Shown one piece after another: positions 43,785 through 54,680 of a stretch of 64,000 nucleotides of DNA. This stretch comes from Methanospirillum hungatei JF-1. Its GTDB lineage: Archaea > Halobacteriota > Methanomicrobia > Methanomicrobiales > Methanospirillaceae. Position 1 is the stretch's first letter, and every line of letters starts with the position of its first letter. Location of the stretch: positions 1,214,936-1,278,935 of the forward strand of contig NC_007796.1 of NCBI RefSeq assembly GCF_000013445.1. Direction: 5' to 3'. The notes beneath the pieces were generated by a model, which saw only the letters and a program-made list of their open reading frames with translations, searched no databases and was not told the origin of the DNA. Position numbers and translations under genes: made by a program.

Positions 43785-44798
43785 TCAAGCCGAGATTTCC
43801 CTTTTAAATATTAAAACCGTTGCGATAACGCCAAACACGATATTCAGATAAAACATTATCAGCCTCCAGAGAATAATAAACACTCCAAGGACGGCGGTCG
43901 GGACAAACAACGCATAAAGCGAGGTTGCCGAGATTTCTGCTATCCCTGATGCACCGGGAGTTAAAGGAATCATACTGATAAGAGCGATGATGATCTGACT
44001 TAACATGGATTCCGATATGGACGGGGGAAGACCAAGTCCCATAAGAATTACTGATGCTACAATGAATTCTGAAAACCAGAAAAGAACGGAGAAAACCGCC
44101 CCCTGAATAATTCCCTTCTTTCCATGGCTGGTGAAAGCCGTAATGCCAGAGCAGAAATTATCAAACTCGACATCAGTGCTGGCAATGATCCGGTGAATAC
44201 CCGGAGTCTTCATCTTTGCCTCAATCCAGTGCAAAAGACGCATCACCTTGTCTTTCGCTGACTCCGGTTTTCGTGCTGCAAAGAACAGAACTACAACAAA
44301 CAGAATAAGCACTGCCAGGGAGAAGAATATAACAAAAACAATACCTTCTCCCATGTCCCAGATGACCTTGCCCATTACCAGGAGACTGAAGACTGTGAGT
44401 GCAACGAGGATAACTGCATCGAGCACCCGTTCCATGATAACAACCGCGGTTGCATCACCAAGCGACATATCAGCTTTGTAAAGCTCGTGGATCCGAACCG
44501 GTTCACCTCCGGCCTGACCAGGGGTTATTGCACCGATAAGCAGGTTTGCAACCACCATATTGTAACAGTGACTGTACTTTACCTGGTAGCAGAGGGATGC
44601 TGCCATGACCTTTATTCTGGCCGCCCAGAGGGAGAATGAGACGAACCGAAGTCCGATTGCGATGAGTAAAAACCAGATATTGATATGGGTGAGATATTGA
44701 AGGGTATCCTCGTTAAATGTTGATGCAAGAATAAAGACGAGGATTGCCATGGAGAATGCCAGAGACAGATAGAACCATTTCTTCTGTGTTTTGTCCAT
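43785..44798 (-). CDS. UPF0104 / lysylphosphatidylglycerol-synthase-like membrane protein
   Basis: 337 residues from the ATG at 44798, which has GGAGAG upstream; 44816 is an alternative start. About eight to nine hydrophobic segments and the family pattern NLLIGAITPGQAGGEPVRIHELYK (about 84-107) and ISMIPLTPGASGIAE. Members include flippase-like and lipid-modifying proteins (AglD-like, MprF integral part). Substrate not determined. Confidence 0.87.
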   Translation of the reverse strand: MDKTQKKWFYLSLAFSMAILVFILASTFNEDTLQYLTHINIWFLLIAIGLRFVSFSLWAARIKVMAASLCYQVKYSHCYNMVVANLLIGAITPGQAGGEPVRIHELYKADMSLGDATAVVIMERVLDAVILVALTVFSLLVMGKVIWDMGEGIVFVIFFSLAVLILFVVVLFFAARKPESAKDKVMRLLHWIEAKMKTPGIHRIIASTDVEFDNFCSGITAFTSHGKKGIIQGAVFSVLFWFSEFIVASVILMGLGLPPSISESMLSQIIIALISMIPLTPGASGIAEISATSLYALFVPTAVLGVFIILWRLIMFYLNIVFGVIATVLIFKREISA

Positions 44799-44864
44799 GT
44801 TTTCTCTCCGTGGCAAAAATTCCTGCAGATATTAAATTTAGTACTATATCTTCTTTCGCGTTAT

Positions 44865-45320
44865 CTATTCTGGGAGGAGGGAAAGTCGCTCCAGCACCTC
44901 TTCGGCCGCATCAATACCCCCGTCCAGGTACAGAGCACCGGCAAATGCTTCCATACACTCTGCAAGCACTCTGCCTGATGTCCAGACATGCATCCGTGCT
45001 TCACCCTTTCCCCATCTGACATACTGCTCAAGATGAATAGAACGGGCTGCATCACGGAGTACTGACATATTGACGAGATCCATCTTCTTGAGGGATACCG
45101 CTCCTTTGTCATGCTCACCCCCCTTGACGAGCCTGGTCAGGATAATAAGCTCAATAACGGCATCACCGAGCGTTGCCAGGGCATCAAGATGGGAATCTTC
45201 AGAAAGGCCCTGCTCCTTACTGTAGGCAAGTCTGGTCAGTGCCCTGAGCAGGAGGGACTTGTCCCTGAAGGTATAACCGGTAATCCGCTCAAGCTGTTCG
45301 GGAAATAATTCGGCAGTCAT
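44865..45320 (-). CDS. RNase III-domain protein
   Basis: 151 residues, a single RNase III domain with no dsRNA-binding domain. RITGYTFRDKSLLLRALTR near 12 and LDALATLGDAVIEL near 46 fit the RNase III core; the aspartate of GDAV and the glutamate of CMEAFAGALYLDGG near 124-137 are retained, so two-metal catalysis is possible, though the normally conserved early glutamate is aspartate. RNase III domains are uncommon in archaea. Three bases after the gltA-like gene in the operon's direction. Confidence 0.8.
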   Translation of the reverse strand: MTAELFPEQLERITGYTFRDKSLLLRALTRLAYSKEQGLSEDSHLDALATLGDAVIELIILTRLVKGGEHDKGAVSLKKMDLVNMSVLRDAARSIHLEQYVRWGKGEARMHVWTSGRVLAECMEAFAGALYLDGGIDAAEEVLERLSLLPE

Positions 45321-45323
45321 CAG

Positions 45324-46667
45324 TTACCGGGATCCAAGCATCTCGCAGATTGAACGGGCTGCCTGTTTTGCCCCTCCCATCGCCATGATGACCGTTGCTG
45401 CTCCGGTTGTGACATCTCCGGCAGCAAAAATCTTCGGATGAGAGGTTCTGCCATCTTCTTCGGTGACCACATTTCCTGCTCTGCCTTTATCAAGACCAGG
45501 GATCTGACTCACAAGGACCGGGTTCGGACCCTGCCCGATCGCCTGAATGACGACATCACAGTCAAGGGTAAAGGTGTCATTATCGATTGGTTCTGGGATC
45601 GGCCGGCCACTTTTATCAAGATTACACATCTGCATCCGGATACATTCAATACCGGTTACCGCCTGTTCACCAAGGATCCGGATCGGATTTGCACAGGTAA
45701 TAAACTCAATACCCTCTTCTTTTGCATGATGGACCTCTGCTGCACGGGCCGGAAGGTCTTCTTCACGTCTCCGGTAGACAAGGGTTACCTGTGCACCCAT
45801 CCGTCGTGCGGTACGGGCCGCATCCATGGCAACATTCCCGCCACCAACGACGACAACTCTGTTCATTTTTGCAACCGGGGTGTCATATTCAGGGAACCGC
45901 TCAGCATGCATGAGATTGACCCTGGTCAGAAACTCATTTGCAGAATAGACACCGCTCAGGTTCTCGCCAGGAATTCCCATAAAGTATGGAAGACCTGCAC
46001 CGGTTCCAAGAAGTATGGCATCATACTCTTCCAGTTCTTCAAATGAGACGGTTCTTCCGACCAGATGGTTCAGGCGGAGATCAACACCCATCGCAAGGAT
46101 AAGGTCAATCTCTGCTTTTACCACGTCTTTAGGCAGACGGAATGAAGGAATACCATAGGTCAGAACACCGCCCGGTGCATGGAGCGACTCATAGAGAACG
46201 ACATCATGACCGTCCTTTGCAAGTTCTCCAGCTGCAACAATGCCTGCCGGTCCTGAACCTATGACAGCGACCCGCTTTCCGGTTGCAGTCTTTCGTGCAG
46301 GGACAGTAAGACCCTTTGCCCGTTCCTGGTCGGCTGCAAACCGCTCAAGCTGACCGATCCGGATGGGAGTATCTTTCTTTCCAAGAATACACAATGCCTC
46401 ACACTGGGTCTCCTGCGGACAGACACGCCCGCATATAGCCGGAAGAAGGTTCTGCTGCCTGATACTCTCTGCCGCCTCTAAGAATTTACCTTTCGCGATG
46501 AGGGCAACAAAGGCGGGGATGTCTATATTGACCGGACATCCGTCAACGCATCCGGGTTTTTTGCACTGAAGACACCGGCCTGCTTCTTCTATGGCCTCTT
46601 TAGGAGAGAGCCCGTTATCTACCTCTCCAAAATCCTTCAGGCGGTCAGCAACGCTTCTATCTCCCAT
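45324..46667 (-). CDS. NADPH-dependent glutamate synthase beta-chain-like flavoprotein (GltD/SudA/NfnB type)
   Basis: 447 residues. Cysteines for two [4Fe-4S] clusters lie in AGRCLQCKKPGCVDGCPV and ICGRVCPQETQCEALC (about 31-95); FAD-binding VIGSGPAGIVAAGELA near 134; NAD(P)-binding VVVVGGGNVAMDAARTA near 272; C-terminal FAD contact IFAAGDVTTGAATVIMAMGGAK. It is one base from the SudB-like partner. The pair fits electron-bifurcating transhydrogenase NfnAB or sulfide dehydrogenase SudAB; these cannot be told apart by eye. Confidence 0.9.
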   Translation of the reverse strand: MGDRSVADRLKDFGEVDNGLSPKEAIEEAGRCLQCKKPGCVDGCPVNIDIPAFVALIAKGKFLEAAESIRQQNLLPAICGRVCPQETQCEALCILGKKDTPIRIGQLERFAADQERAKGLTVPARKTATGKRVAVIGSGPAGIVAAGELAKDGHDVVLYESLHAPGGVLTYGIPSFRLPKDVVKAEIDLILAMGVDLRLNHLVGRTVSFEELEEYDAILLGTGAGLPYFMGIPGENLSGVYSANEFLTRVNLMHAERFPEYDTPVAKMNRVVVVGGGNVAMDAARTARRMGAQVTLVYRRREEDLPARAAEVHHAKEEGIEFITCANPIRILGEQAVTGIECIRMQMCNLDKSGRPIPEPIDNDTFTLDCDVVIQAIGQGPNPVLVSQIPGLDKGRAGNVVTEEDGRTSHPKIFAAGDVTTGAATVIMAMGGAKQAARSICEMLGSR

Positions 46668-47507
46668 TTAATGCTGCCCTCCGCAGGTACACTGGTGTTC
46701 TTTCCATAATGCCAGGGCTTCCTTCTCATGCTCCATGTAATATCGCTGGCGTTGCATCAGGTTGTCAAAGTCGACCTGGTGAGCATCGAATTCTGGTCCG
46801 TCTACGCAGGCAAACTTTGTCTTTCCATCAACAACGCATCTGCAGGACCCACACATGCCGGTTCCGTCGACCATAATGGGGTTGAGCGAGACAAAGGTCT
46901 TAATCCCCTGCTCACGGGTCACATTGGATGTGACTTTCATCATGATGGTTGGGCCGATGATCCAGACCGCATCAACCTTCTCTTCACCGATAACCTGTTT
47001 CAGAAGGTCAGCTGCAAATCCGTGATGACCTTTTGAACCGTCATCTGTTGCTATGAGAAGTTTGTCACATATCTCTGCCATCTCATCCTCAAGGATAAGA
47101 AAATCTGCATTCCGTGCTCCAAGAATACCAATAACCCGGTTACCGGCATCTTTTAATGCTTGTGCGATGACGGGCGTTGATGCAATACCAACACCACCGC
47201 CAACCAGCACACAGGTCCCATATTTCTTTATTTCACTCGGGCATCCCAATGGTCCGGCGATATCGCTGATGGCACCTCCGGCAGGAACCGCAGCAAGGGC
47301 ATGCGTGGTTTTCCCAACCGCCATGAAGATGATTCGAACCAGATCTCCGGAAATCTTTGAGATTGTCAGGGGAATCCGCTCACCGGTCTCATCAGTCCGT
47401 ATGATAACAAACTGGCCGGCCTTTGCATTCCGGGTCACATGGGGAGCGTTTACCCATATCTCATAGACATTTTCGGATAATTTGAGAGATTTTTCGATTA
47501 TATACAC
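46668..47507 (-). CDS. Ferredoxin-NADP reductase-like subunit (SudB/NfnA type)
   Basis: 279 residues. A flavin domain with ERIPLTISK (about 40-48), an NAD-binding part VLVGGGVGIASTPVIAQALK (about 96-115), and a C-terminal cluster site MCGSCRCVVDGKTKFACVDGPEFDAHQVD for a [2Fe-2S] centre (about 217-245). Matches NfnA/SudB, partner of the gene at 45324. Start is preceded by a short gap from the arcS gene. Confidence 0.9.
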   Translation of the reverse strand: MYIIEKSLKLSENVYEIWVNAPHVTRNAKAGQFVIIRTDETGERIPLTISKISGDLVRIIFMAVGKTTHALAAVPAGGAISDIAGPLGCPSEIKKYGTCVLVGGGVGIASTPVIAQALKDAGNRVIGILGARNADFLILEDEMAEICDKLLIATDDGSKGHHGFAADLLKQVIGEEKVDAVWIIGPTIMMKVTSNVTREQGIKTFVSLNPIMVDGTGMCGSCRCVVDGKTKFACVDGPEFDAHQVDFDNLMQRQRYYMEHEKEALALWKEHQCTCGGQH

Positions 47508-47545
47508 CAGATGTCACATCCGGAAAAAATTATTCGGGCCCTTAT

Positions 47546-49186
47546 TTATTGCCCGTCCAGCTTCTTTACTTTACGCACCCGGACAGCAACACCGCGGGAG
47601 GATCGGATCATTTCATCAGCACTCATGACTGCCCGTCCGGTTGTCATGGCCTTATCTCCGATGACCAGCACTTCATCACCAGGGCGGATGACCGGGTCGG
47701 CATCAATGACACCTGGCGCCAGGATATCACCCTGGGGCACGAACTCATCGATATATACCCGGTACCCGGTTTCAATGAGCGACCAGCCTTCAAAGGTGGG
47801 TCTTATCAGACCGTGAGCGGGGTCGGTTGAGAAGTAGAGATTTCTGCCCCGCTTTACCACCTGCTCCGGATATGAACCTTTTACTTCCAGGTTTGGCGCC
47901 TTGAGATCATACCCGAACTGGAATGAGATCATCCCCCTGACCAGGTGCGATTTAACCTTTCGCTCACCGGAAAGGGCCTCGCTTAATGCCTGAAGTGATG
48001 CGGGATCAGTCAGCCGGTCTGTCTCGCAGGTGAATTCTATCTCAAATCCTGCCTGATCTGCAGCATCCTGTGCAATGATTCGTGCATCCCCATCCAGATG
48101 AGCAATGACCCGACGGTAGGGATGTCTGGTAAAGTACCTGACAAGAGTATTTGTGATCTGGTACCGCTCCTCATGATCCCAATACCCGGTGACCGGCACA
48201 TCATATGCTGCGGCAGGATAACAGAGCTCAAGATCACGGGGAACAAGTCCCAGGGGAGAGGTCATGATCAGTTCATGTGCCCGTCTTCCGATGGCCTGGC
48301 TGAATTTGCGATGAGACTGGGAGAGGCTGTAGGGTTTTTTTGCTGAACAGGGAATCAGAACCGCCACATCTGCTACCGGTGGGATATACCGCTCAACCAG
48401 CCGGTCTGCAAACCGTCTGACTTCCACCCGGTGAATGCTGTCTCCGGATGTTGCAAGGAAGGGCACAGTACGGGATACCGGACAATACTGCTCCATCCGG
48501 TCTGACTTATCAATATGACGCATGATCGAGACAAATTCTGGTTTTGTCCTGCATCTTCCCTCAAGAAACTCACGAAATGTCCCGTCGCGGATCCTGCGCC
48601 CGATTCTCGCCAGTTCCTGGTCGAGTGCGATCCGGTTATGCAGGAGGAGATCTCCACTCAGGCATCCCTGGCAGGAACAGAGTCCTTCTTCCATCACTTT
48701 TTCCGGATACTGTCCGTCGGGGAGACAGAATTTCTCCTGGGTCGTTGCTAGGTCGGTTGCGATGTAATCAAAGAGATCAAAACCAGCATGAACCAGAATT
48801 GCCGCATTTTCCGGTAGTGCTGCACCGGGGAGATACCAGCAGGTGTCCGGCGGTGTGGAGGCTTTCAGTTGATCCAGGAGCTGACAGAAGTCTCGGGGAC
48901 GGGAGAGCAGGGTATGCCAGTTCGGGGTGATGACCGTATCTCCTGACTGAATATTGACTGGTGCATGAATATGGAGCGGTATTGGTTGTTCTCCGTCACG
49001 GATCAGGAACCGGGATACAAAATCCGGATCCTCGATCGGCGGGATGTTTGTTCCGGACCGGGTATTCAGGGCAGGAAAGAGCCTGGTCGTATCGGTAGCA
49101 GACGGGAAGTTGAGAATAGTATCGTCCACGGTCAGGCGACCATACCGGGCTGTTCCGTCACGGCTGAGGATCTCAACTCCCTTCAT
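47546..49186 (-). CDS. arcS: Archaeosine synthase
   Basis: 546 residues. The ArcS signature [14 protein letters not shown] is near 280, and a PUA domain ([24 protein letters not shown]) closes the protein. ArcS carries lysine to the preQ0 base in tRNA position 15, which RaSEA then converts to archaeosine (or ArcS acts with other partners). Overlaps tgtA by 14 bases in one operon. Confidence 0.94.
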
Positions 49187-50642
49187 CTTGCACCTCCACG
49201 GTGGGGAGAATCTGTGTTATCAGGTCTTTCCAGACCGGACGACACCTGATGGTGAAATGAGAGTCCGGGTTCGTCTCCATGAGTCTGGCAATTCCGATAC
49301 ATCCGGTTTTAATCATTTCCTCGTCAAAATCAGGGATCTCACTCTGCCCGATGGGGAATGTTTCGGTGAGTTCTGCCGGGAAGGGACCGAAGGGAGGCTT
49401 GAAGTAAAATACGGAATCATACTCCTCGGTCTGTTTTTTCTTGATATGCCGGCTGAAGCTGATGAGAGTCCGCTCTCCGGCGGTTAGCCGCCCAACCATC
49501 TGGTGATACCGCACGACCTCGGTCCGTTTGCAGCTCTCATCGCCCCGGTAAAAGAACCGGCGTTTGGTCTCACGGTCAAGTGCGGTGAGTTCTTCATTAT
49601 ACCCAAGTAACGTCCGGTATCCCCGGAGCAGGGCTGGATGAGAACGGCATCGTTCATCCACCAGTTCCCAGAGCACACCGTCACGGATTGCCTGCCTGAC
49701 ACGGTTGATCTCGGCAAGAGAGACTCGCAGGTTATGCATGGCAAGGAGTCGCTCCCGGTCAGGTGATTCATTCAGTTCCTTTGCGGTATGACCGACACAG
49801 ACCGGACAGGGGCAGGGAAGGTAGGAGAGTTCGTTCAGGTGATAACTCCCATGGGTGGTCATGTACCGTCCGTCCTTAGCATAGAGGGCATAGGCTGCAG
49901 AATCAAAGAGATCGCATCCCATCGCTACCGCCAGGGCAAACATGGACGGGTGACCGGCTCCAAAGAGATGGACACAGACGGCTGGAGAAAGACCGCGTTT
50001 TGCAGCCATCACCACCTTTACAAGTTCAGCATACCGGTAGGATTCCATGAGAGGGACGACAGCACCAATGGGACAGAACCGAAATCCTGCCTCAGACAGT
50101 CTCCTCCCGGTTTCTTCACGAAGGTCTGGAAACAGACCACCCTGAACCGGTCCGGCAAGGGTGTGGTGCTCATGGTCTGCAATATCTTTTGCCTCCATGA
50201 TCCGGTCCATCGTCACCGATAGTTCCTGTTCCACTTGTTCCCGGGGAGAGTCAGGATGAGTCGGAATATCCAGCGGGACGATGATATCGGATTTTATAGC
50301 CTGCTGGAATGCGATGGTCTGGGCATTGGTTATCTCAACTTCGCCATAGACCGAGAGCTGAAAAGATCCAGAGTCGGTCATAATGACCCCGTCAAAATCC
50401 AGGGTCTTTGCAAGACCATCAGTAAGGGCACGCTCACGATACTCTTCAGACCGGGAGAAGATATATGCATTGGTGATGACCGCTTCAACGCCCATCTCCT
50501 GCATCTCTTTTGGGGGTATCAGGTTCAGGTGCGGGTTGATAACCGGAAGCAGGGTCGGGGTTTTGACGATCTTGCCTTGTCCGGAGAGTTTTCCGATTCG
50601 TCCGGCTATGTCTTTTTCTAAAATTTCAAAGGAGAGGGTCAT
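49173..50642 (-). CDS. tgtA: tRNA-guanine(15) transglycosylase
   Basis: 489 residues. Catalytic core: [15 protein letters not shown] (about 87-101, with the active aspartate), [12 protein letters not shown] near 165, and [38 protein letters not shown] near 220-257; zinc ligands CPCPVCVGH near 277. It puts preQ0 in place of guanine at position 15 of archaeal tRNA. The C-terminal PUA part is carried by the coupled ArcS. Confidence 0.96.
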
Positions 50643-50953
50643 ATATGAAAATTGTTTCGCATTATTGTAGTCTCCAGATTATGCTCGCGATCGCTTGTGT
50701 GAGAGGTATTGGTTAGCTAAACGATCAGGTACGTATTATTTGTGAGGGTTCACTGATTGGTTTTTCGTATAGGAGTGGGGAGTAGGATAAACTCATTCGG
50801 AAATTACCCACAATGTCAAACCAGAATAGGAGGGGTACATATGGAATACACCATTTATAAAACCTTCAATTTTCTCTTAAAATGTTTTGTATCCTTTTTT
50901 TCTTAGAGACTGCAAAAACAGATATCCAATGTCCGCATACATAGAAGTTAGGG
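50643..50953. other. Intergenic region with a possible 21-codon gene
   Basis: 311 bases between divergent tgtA and the AAA/PD-(D/E)XK gene. It contains AGGAGGGG followed by an ATG at 50841 and a 21-codon frame (MEYTIYKTFNFLLKCFVSFF, end 50906), the strongest ribosome-binding site of the stretch. Too short to judge; it might be a leader peptide or debris of a lost gene. A T-run follows. Confidence 0.3.
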
Positions 50954-52657
50954 ATGAACAGAAAACCGGTTTTCCGAATAGGAACCGATGACTTTAAAGA
51001 ACTCATCGATGAAGGAGGCTATTTCGTAGATAAATCTCTGTTTATCCGTGAAATTATTGATGGAAATAAAGTAGTTCTTCTTCCCCGTCCTCGTCGGTTT
51101 GGAAAAACCCTGAACATGACCATGCTCAGATACTTCTTTGAAAAGACGGAGAATGACCAAAATTACCTTTTTGAAGGATTAGCCATATCACATTATTCTG
51201 AATACCAGAAACACCAGGGACAATACCCGGTAATATTCATCAGTCTGAAGGATGTGAAGGGTGTATCTTGGGTTGAGAGTAGAAGACGATTGGTTGAGAA
51301 AATCGGTGAACTTCTCGCACAGTTCAAATATATCGAACCGACACTGGATCCAATCTACCAGGACGGGTTTCACGCTATCCTTTCTGGAAACCCCGATGAT
51401 GCCTCTATGAAAGCCAGTCTTAAAAACCTCATAACATGGCTTTACAATTATCATCAGAAACCCGTCATTGTCCTCATTGACGAATATGACAGCCCTATGA
51501 TCGAAGCATGGACTCATGACTACTATCATGAGATGACAGAGTTCATGCGATCATGGCTTGGCGGTGGACTCAAACATGAGAACGCCCATGCTCTCTACCG
51601 GGCAGTCATCACCGGAATACTTCGGATTGCAAAAGAGTCGATATTTTCTGACCTCAATAATCTCAAAGTTATCTCCACTCTTCAGTCCCACAAGGTATCA
51701 CAGATGTTCGGATTTACCGAACATGACATCGATACAATCCTGTCTGATTTCTCGATTCCGGATCACGGAAAAGTCATTCGCGAGTGGTATAATGGATACT
51801 CCTTTGGAGATCAGGTGATCTATAACCCCTGGTCTGTAACGAATTACATAGATAATCTACCTAATCCACCCGGCCCTCACTGGCTCAACACCTCTGCTAA
51901 TACTCTTGTGTATGAGGAACTTGGTCGCGGAGGAATTGAAATAAAGCGTGATCTGGAGAAACTCCTTTCCGGAGAAGAGATTAGGTACCCGATTACAGAA
52001 ACAATTACCTTCAGGGATATCGGAAGAAACCCTGCAAATATATGGAGTTTTCTGTACTTTTCAGGATACCTCAGGGCAGGAGATCCGAAATTTGCAGATT
52101 ATGATCCGAACCTCCTCACATATGCATTGAGTATTCCAAACAAGGAGATTTCGGCAGCATATAAACAATTTGTAAACAGCCAATTTGAGAAAGGAGATCC
52201 GTCATCTGGTATAACCTCATTTCTCTCAGTATTTCTGGAGAACAAAAAAGCAGAGATACTTGAGCAGACTTTACAAAACCTAACCATCAGTCTTGTAAGT
52301 TTCTATGATCTTGCACGACTCCCTGAAGCAGTTTTTCATGCTTTTGTTCTCGGTCTTCTCGCAAATCTGATATCAGTCTATGATGTCAGATCAAATGCAG
52401 AATCCGGACTTGGGAGAGCTGATATCCTGATGATCCCAAAAACAACCAGGTATCAGACCGGATATGTGATAGAATTTAAATCAATATATCCGAATGATGA
52501 TATCGAGAAATCGGCACAGGAGGCATTAACGCAGATTCGGGAGAGAAAGTATGATAGTTCATTCATATCCGGAGGGATAGAACCTAATATAATCCGATAT
52601 CTTGCGGTCGTGGTTCAGGGTAAAAGCGTAATGGTAAAGGAGTGGTTTGATACCTAA
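50954..52657 (+). CDS. AAA-ATPase-like protein with C-terminal PD-(D/E)XK domain, second member
   Basis: 567 residues. The same family as the gene at 39100 but a different subgroup: VFRIGTDDFKELIDEGGYFVDKS, P-loop PRPRRFGKTLN (about 44-54), VLIDEYDSPMIEAW near 173 and C-terminal GRADILMIPKTTRYQTGYVIEFKS (about 484-507). Role unknown; multicopy genes of this type often look mobile. Confidence 0.9.
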   Translation: MNRKPVFRIGTDDFKELIDEGGYFVDKSLFIREIIDGNKVVLLPRPRRFGKTLNMTMLRYFFEKTENDQNYLFEGLAISHYSEYQKHQGQYPVIFISLKDVKGVSWVESRRRLVEKIGELLAQFKYIEPTLDPIYQDGFHAILSGNPDDASMKASLKNLITWLYNYHQKPVIVLIDEYDSPMIEAWTHDYYHEMTEFMRSWLGGGLKHENAHALYRAVITGILRIAKESIFSDLNNLKVISTLQSHKVSQMFGFTEHDIDTILSDFSIPDHGKVIREWYNGYSFGDQVIYNPWSVTNYIDNLPNPPGPHWLNTSANTLVYEELGRGGIEIKRDLEKLLSGEEIRYPITETITFRDIGRNPANIWSFLYFSGYLRAGDPKFADYDPNLLTYALSIPNKEISAAYKQFVNSQFEKGDPSSGITSFLSVFLENKKAEILEQTLQNLTISLVSFYDLARLPEAVFHAFVLGLLANLISVYDVRSNAESGLGRADILMIPKTTRYQTGYVIEFKSIYPNDDIEKSAQEALTQIRERKYDSSFISGGIEPNIIRYLAVVVQGKSVMVKEWFDT

Positions 52658-52843
52658 TCAAATTAGAACAGGTAATACAGGTCAATATTTCAGTTAATTT
52701 AATTCAAACCCCACTTATCAGAAATACTACACGTGGTATCTTCTCCTGCAGATATCTTTTTTTTAATCGTATTACCCAATAGCCAATTATCCCGGTATTC
52801 AAAACCGAACATAACGTTTTTACATTCCAGATTTGGGCAGCAC

Positions 52844-53419
52844 TTATTTATGTGACCCATCCTTTTCTGAAAATATCTGCCCTTCAAATGTGAATATCTG
52901 AACCGACGATTCCTGCCAGCATCCTCTGGGAAGTCCTGCCTTCATACACGTATGGTCGAGAAACTCAGTCACATTCCATCCCCACTCCACTGGAACCTGG
53001 GGGAGTAGAAGACCGGACCGGCCATACCCTCTGACAATAAGACCATGTTTTCCAACTGTGATCGCAGCCGGTCTATCAGCAGGAACGACATCCAATAGTT
53101 CAGGTTCGGTCAGGACTGTCACTTCAACCGAAATATCCGAAAGTTCTTTTGGTGTAACCGGTGGGAACCGAGGATCGCCGGTTGCTGCAGAGCAGGCAGC
53201 TTCACGGATGGCATCCCGGAGTGGCATTATGGCATGGGGAAATCCGATGCAGCCCCGAAGATCGCCATGCTTGGTCAGCGTTACAAATACCCCGCGTTTT
53301 TTTGAGAAGACCGGTGGAAATTCCGGTTCTGTGTAGGGTTCCTGTGCTACATGTTCATGCAGTACATGGCGGGCATGAGAGAGAGCAAGTTTCCCTTCTG
53401 CTGGTGTAAGAAGCTCCAT
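52844..53419 (-). CDS. AMMECR1-domain protein
   Basis: 191 residues covering the whole AMMECR1 domain: GVFVTLTKHGDLRGCIGFPHAIMPL (about 44-68), DPRFPPVTPKEL near 82 and GLLLPQVPVEWGWNVTEFLDHTCMKAGLP near 136-164. A conserved protein of archaea and eukaryotes with unknown activity. Confidence 0.93.
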   Translation of the reverse strand: MELLTPAEGKLALSHARHVLHEHVAQEPYTEPEFPPVFSKKRGVFVTLTKHGDLRGCIGFPHAIMPLRDAIREAACSAATGDPRFPPVTPKELSDISVEVTVLTEPELLDVVPADRPAAITVGKHGLIVRGYGRSGLLLPQVPVEWGWNVTEFLDHTCMKAGLPRGCWQESSVQIFTFEGQIFSEKDGSHK

Positions 53420-53471
53420 GTATGATTGATAGTCCCTGACAGTATTTATCTGTCAGGACAAAAAAGGAAGA

Positions 53472-54680
53472 TCAGAATGAGTCAAGAAGTGACTTCAGAC
53501 CTGCTTTCCCAAGTTTTATTGCAAGCTTGGGATTTGCTGCGATGATATTTTTTATAAGATTTAAGGTATTGAAATCTGAAAGGTTCATTTTTGAGACTGA
53601 GTGCACAATTGCATTCAGGTCATCATCATTCAATTTGACGAATACCTCTTTAATCTGGTAATTTCTCTCAAGCGCCTTTCCAAGATACGATGCTCTCCAT
53701 GTCTCGTCATAGGGCATGAGTGCCTGAGTAGATGTATCGCCTTTTTCAATAGCCTTGGATCCAACATCTCCGGCAAGTTTTCCGGTATAGAGAGCGGCAT
53801 AGATACCACCACCGGTGAGAGGATCAGACACACGGGCTGCATCACCGACGATCATGAGGTTGTTTGCAACTGTGCATGGGAGTGGCTGACAGATAGAGAC
53901 ACCGCCGGCTATCAGCTCGATGGTCTTACCATTGGGAAAATTCCTGGCGACGAAACGATTCAGGTAGTCAATCGGCCGATTTCCTGGTTTGCACCGGTCT
54001 CCACCGACACCAATACCCACGTTAGCGGTTTTGTCACCTTTTGGAAATATCCATACATAGCCACCTGGAGCGATGTTGTTACCCACGTAGAACTCGGTTG
54101 CATGAGCATCGATGTCAATCCCGGTCATCAGATACTGGGCACAGGTCTCCATCTCACGAAGAGGGACCGTTGTGTCAACACCGCACCAGCGTGCAAACTT
54201 TGACTCAACACCGTCTGCTGCAATGGTAAGTCCTGCCCTTACTTCTTGAGCAATGCCTCCCTGATTAAGAATAGCACCCTTTACCGCTCCATCCTCCATG
54301 ATTGGGGTAACTGCACGGGTCTTAACCTGGATGTCTGCTCCTGCTCCGGCTGCCATCCAGACAAGGTCCCGATCAAATACCTTGCGGTGCAGAACATAGC
54401 CGACCTCTGCTCCTGCCTTTTCCGGTTCAAGTTCCATCTTAAACCCGTCAGGTGCTATGATATTGGCCTTCTCAATCTCTGCTGCAACCCACCGGTCTTC
54501 AGGCTTGAAGAACTCATGCATCAGGGCTTTTCCGACTCCTTCGGCACATCTGACCGGAGCACCAATGGCAGGGCGTTTCTCAGTGAGCAGGACAGAATAC
54601 CCCTTCTCGGCAAAGGTCTTTGCAGCAAATGCTCCGCCAGGACCTCCTCCCACTACGAGAACATCATACTCGCGCTTCAT
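53472..54680 (-). CDS. Geranylgeranyl reductase (digeranylgeranylglycerophospholipid reductase)
   Basis: 402 residues from the ATG at 54680, which overlaps the ferredoxin stop (ATGA); a longer reading to 54731 would be antisense-like and lacks support. FAD-binding [29 protein letters not shown] is at the N-terminus (about 6-34), and [12 protein letters not shown] (about 39-50) and [21 protein letters not shown] (about 274-294) are typical. It saturates archaeol side chains using reducing power from ferredoxin, which is encoded directly upstream. Confidence 0.93.
   Translation of the reverse strand: MKREYDVLVVGGGPGGAFAAKTFAEKGYSVLLTEKRPAIGAPVRCAEGVGKALMHEFFKPEDRWVAAEIEKANIIAPDGFKMELEPEKAGAEVGYVLHRKVFDRDLVWMAAGAGADIQVKTRAVTPIMEDGAVKGAILNQGGIAQEVRAGLTIAADGVESKFARWCGVDTTVPLREMETCAQYLMTGIDIDAHATEFYVGNNIAPGGYVWIFPKGDKTANVGIGVGGDRCKPGNRPIDYLNRFVARNFPNGKTIELIAGGVSICQPLPCTVANNLMIVGDAARVSDPLTGGGIYAALYTGKLAGDVGSKAIEKGDTSTQALMPYDETWRASYLGKALERNYQIKEVFVKLNDDDLNAIVHSVSKMNLSDFNTLNLIKNIIAANPKLAIKLGKAGLKSLLDSF

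Noticed and set aside
39100-52657. The two AAA/PD-(D/E)XK genes as copies of one transposable element
   Set aside because: They differ in length and in most of their sequence and show no shared flanks, so they are separate family members rather than recent copies.
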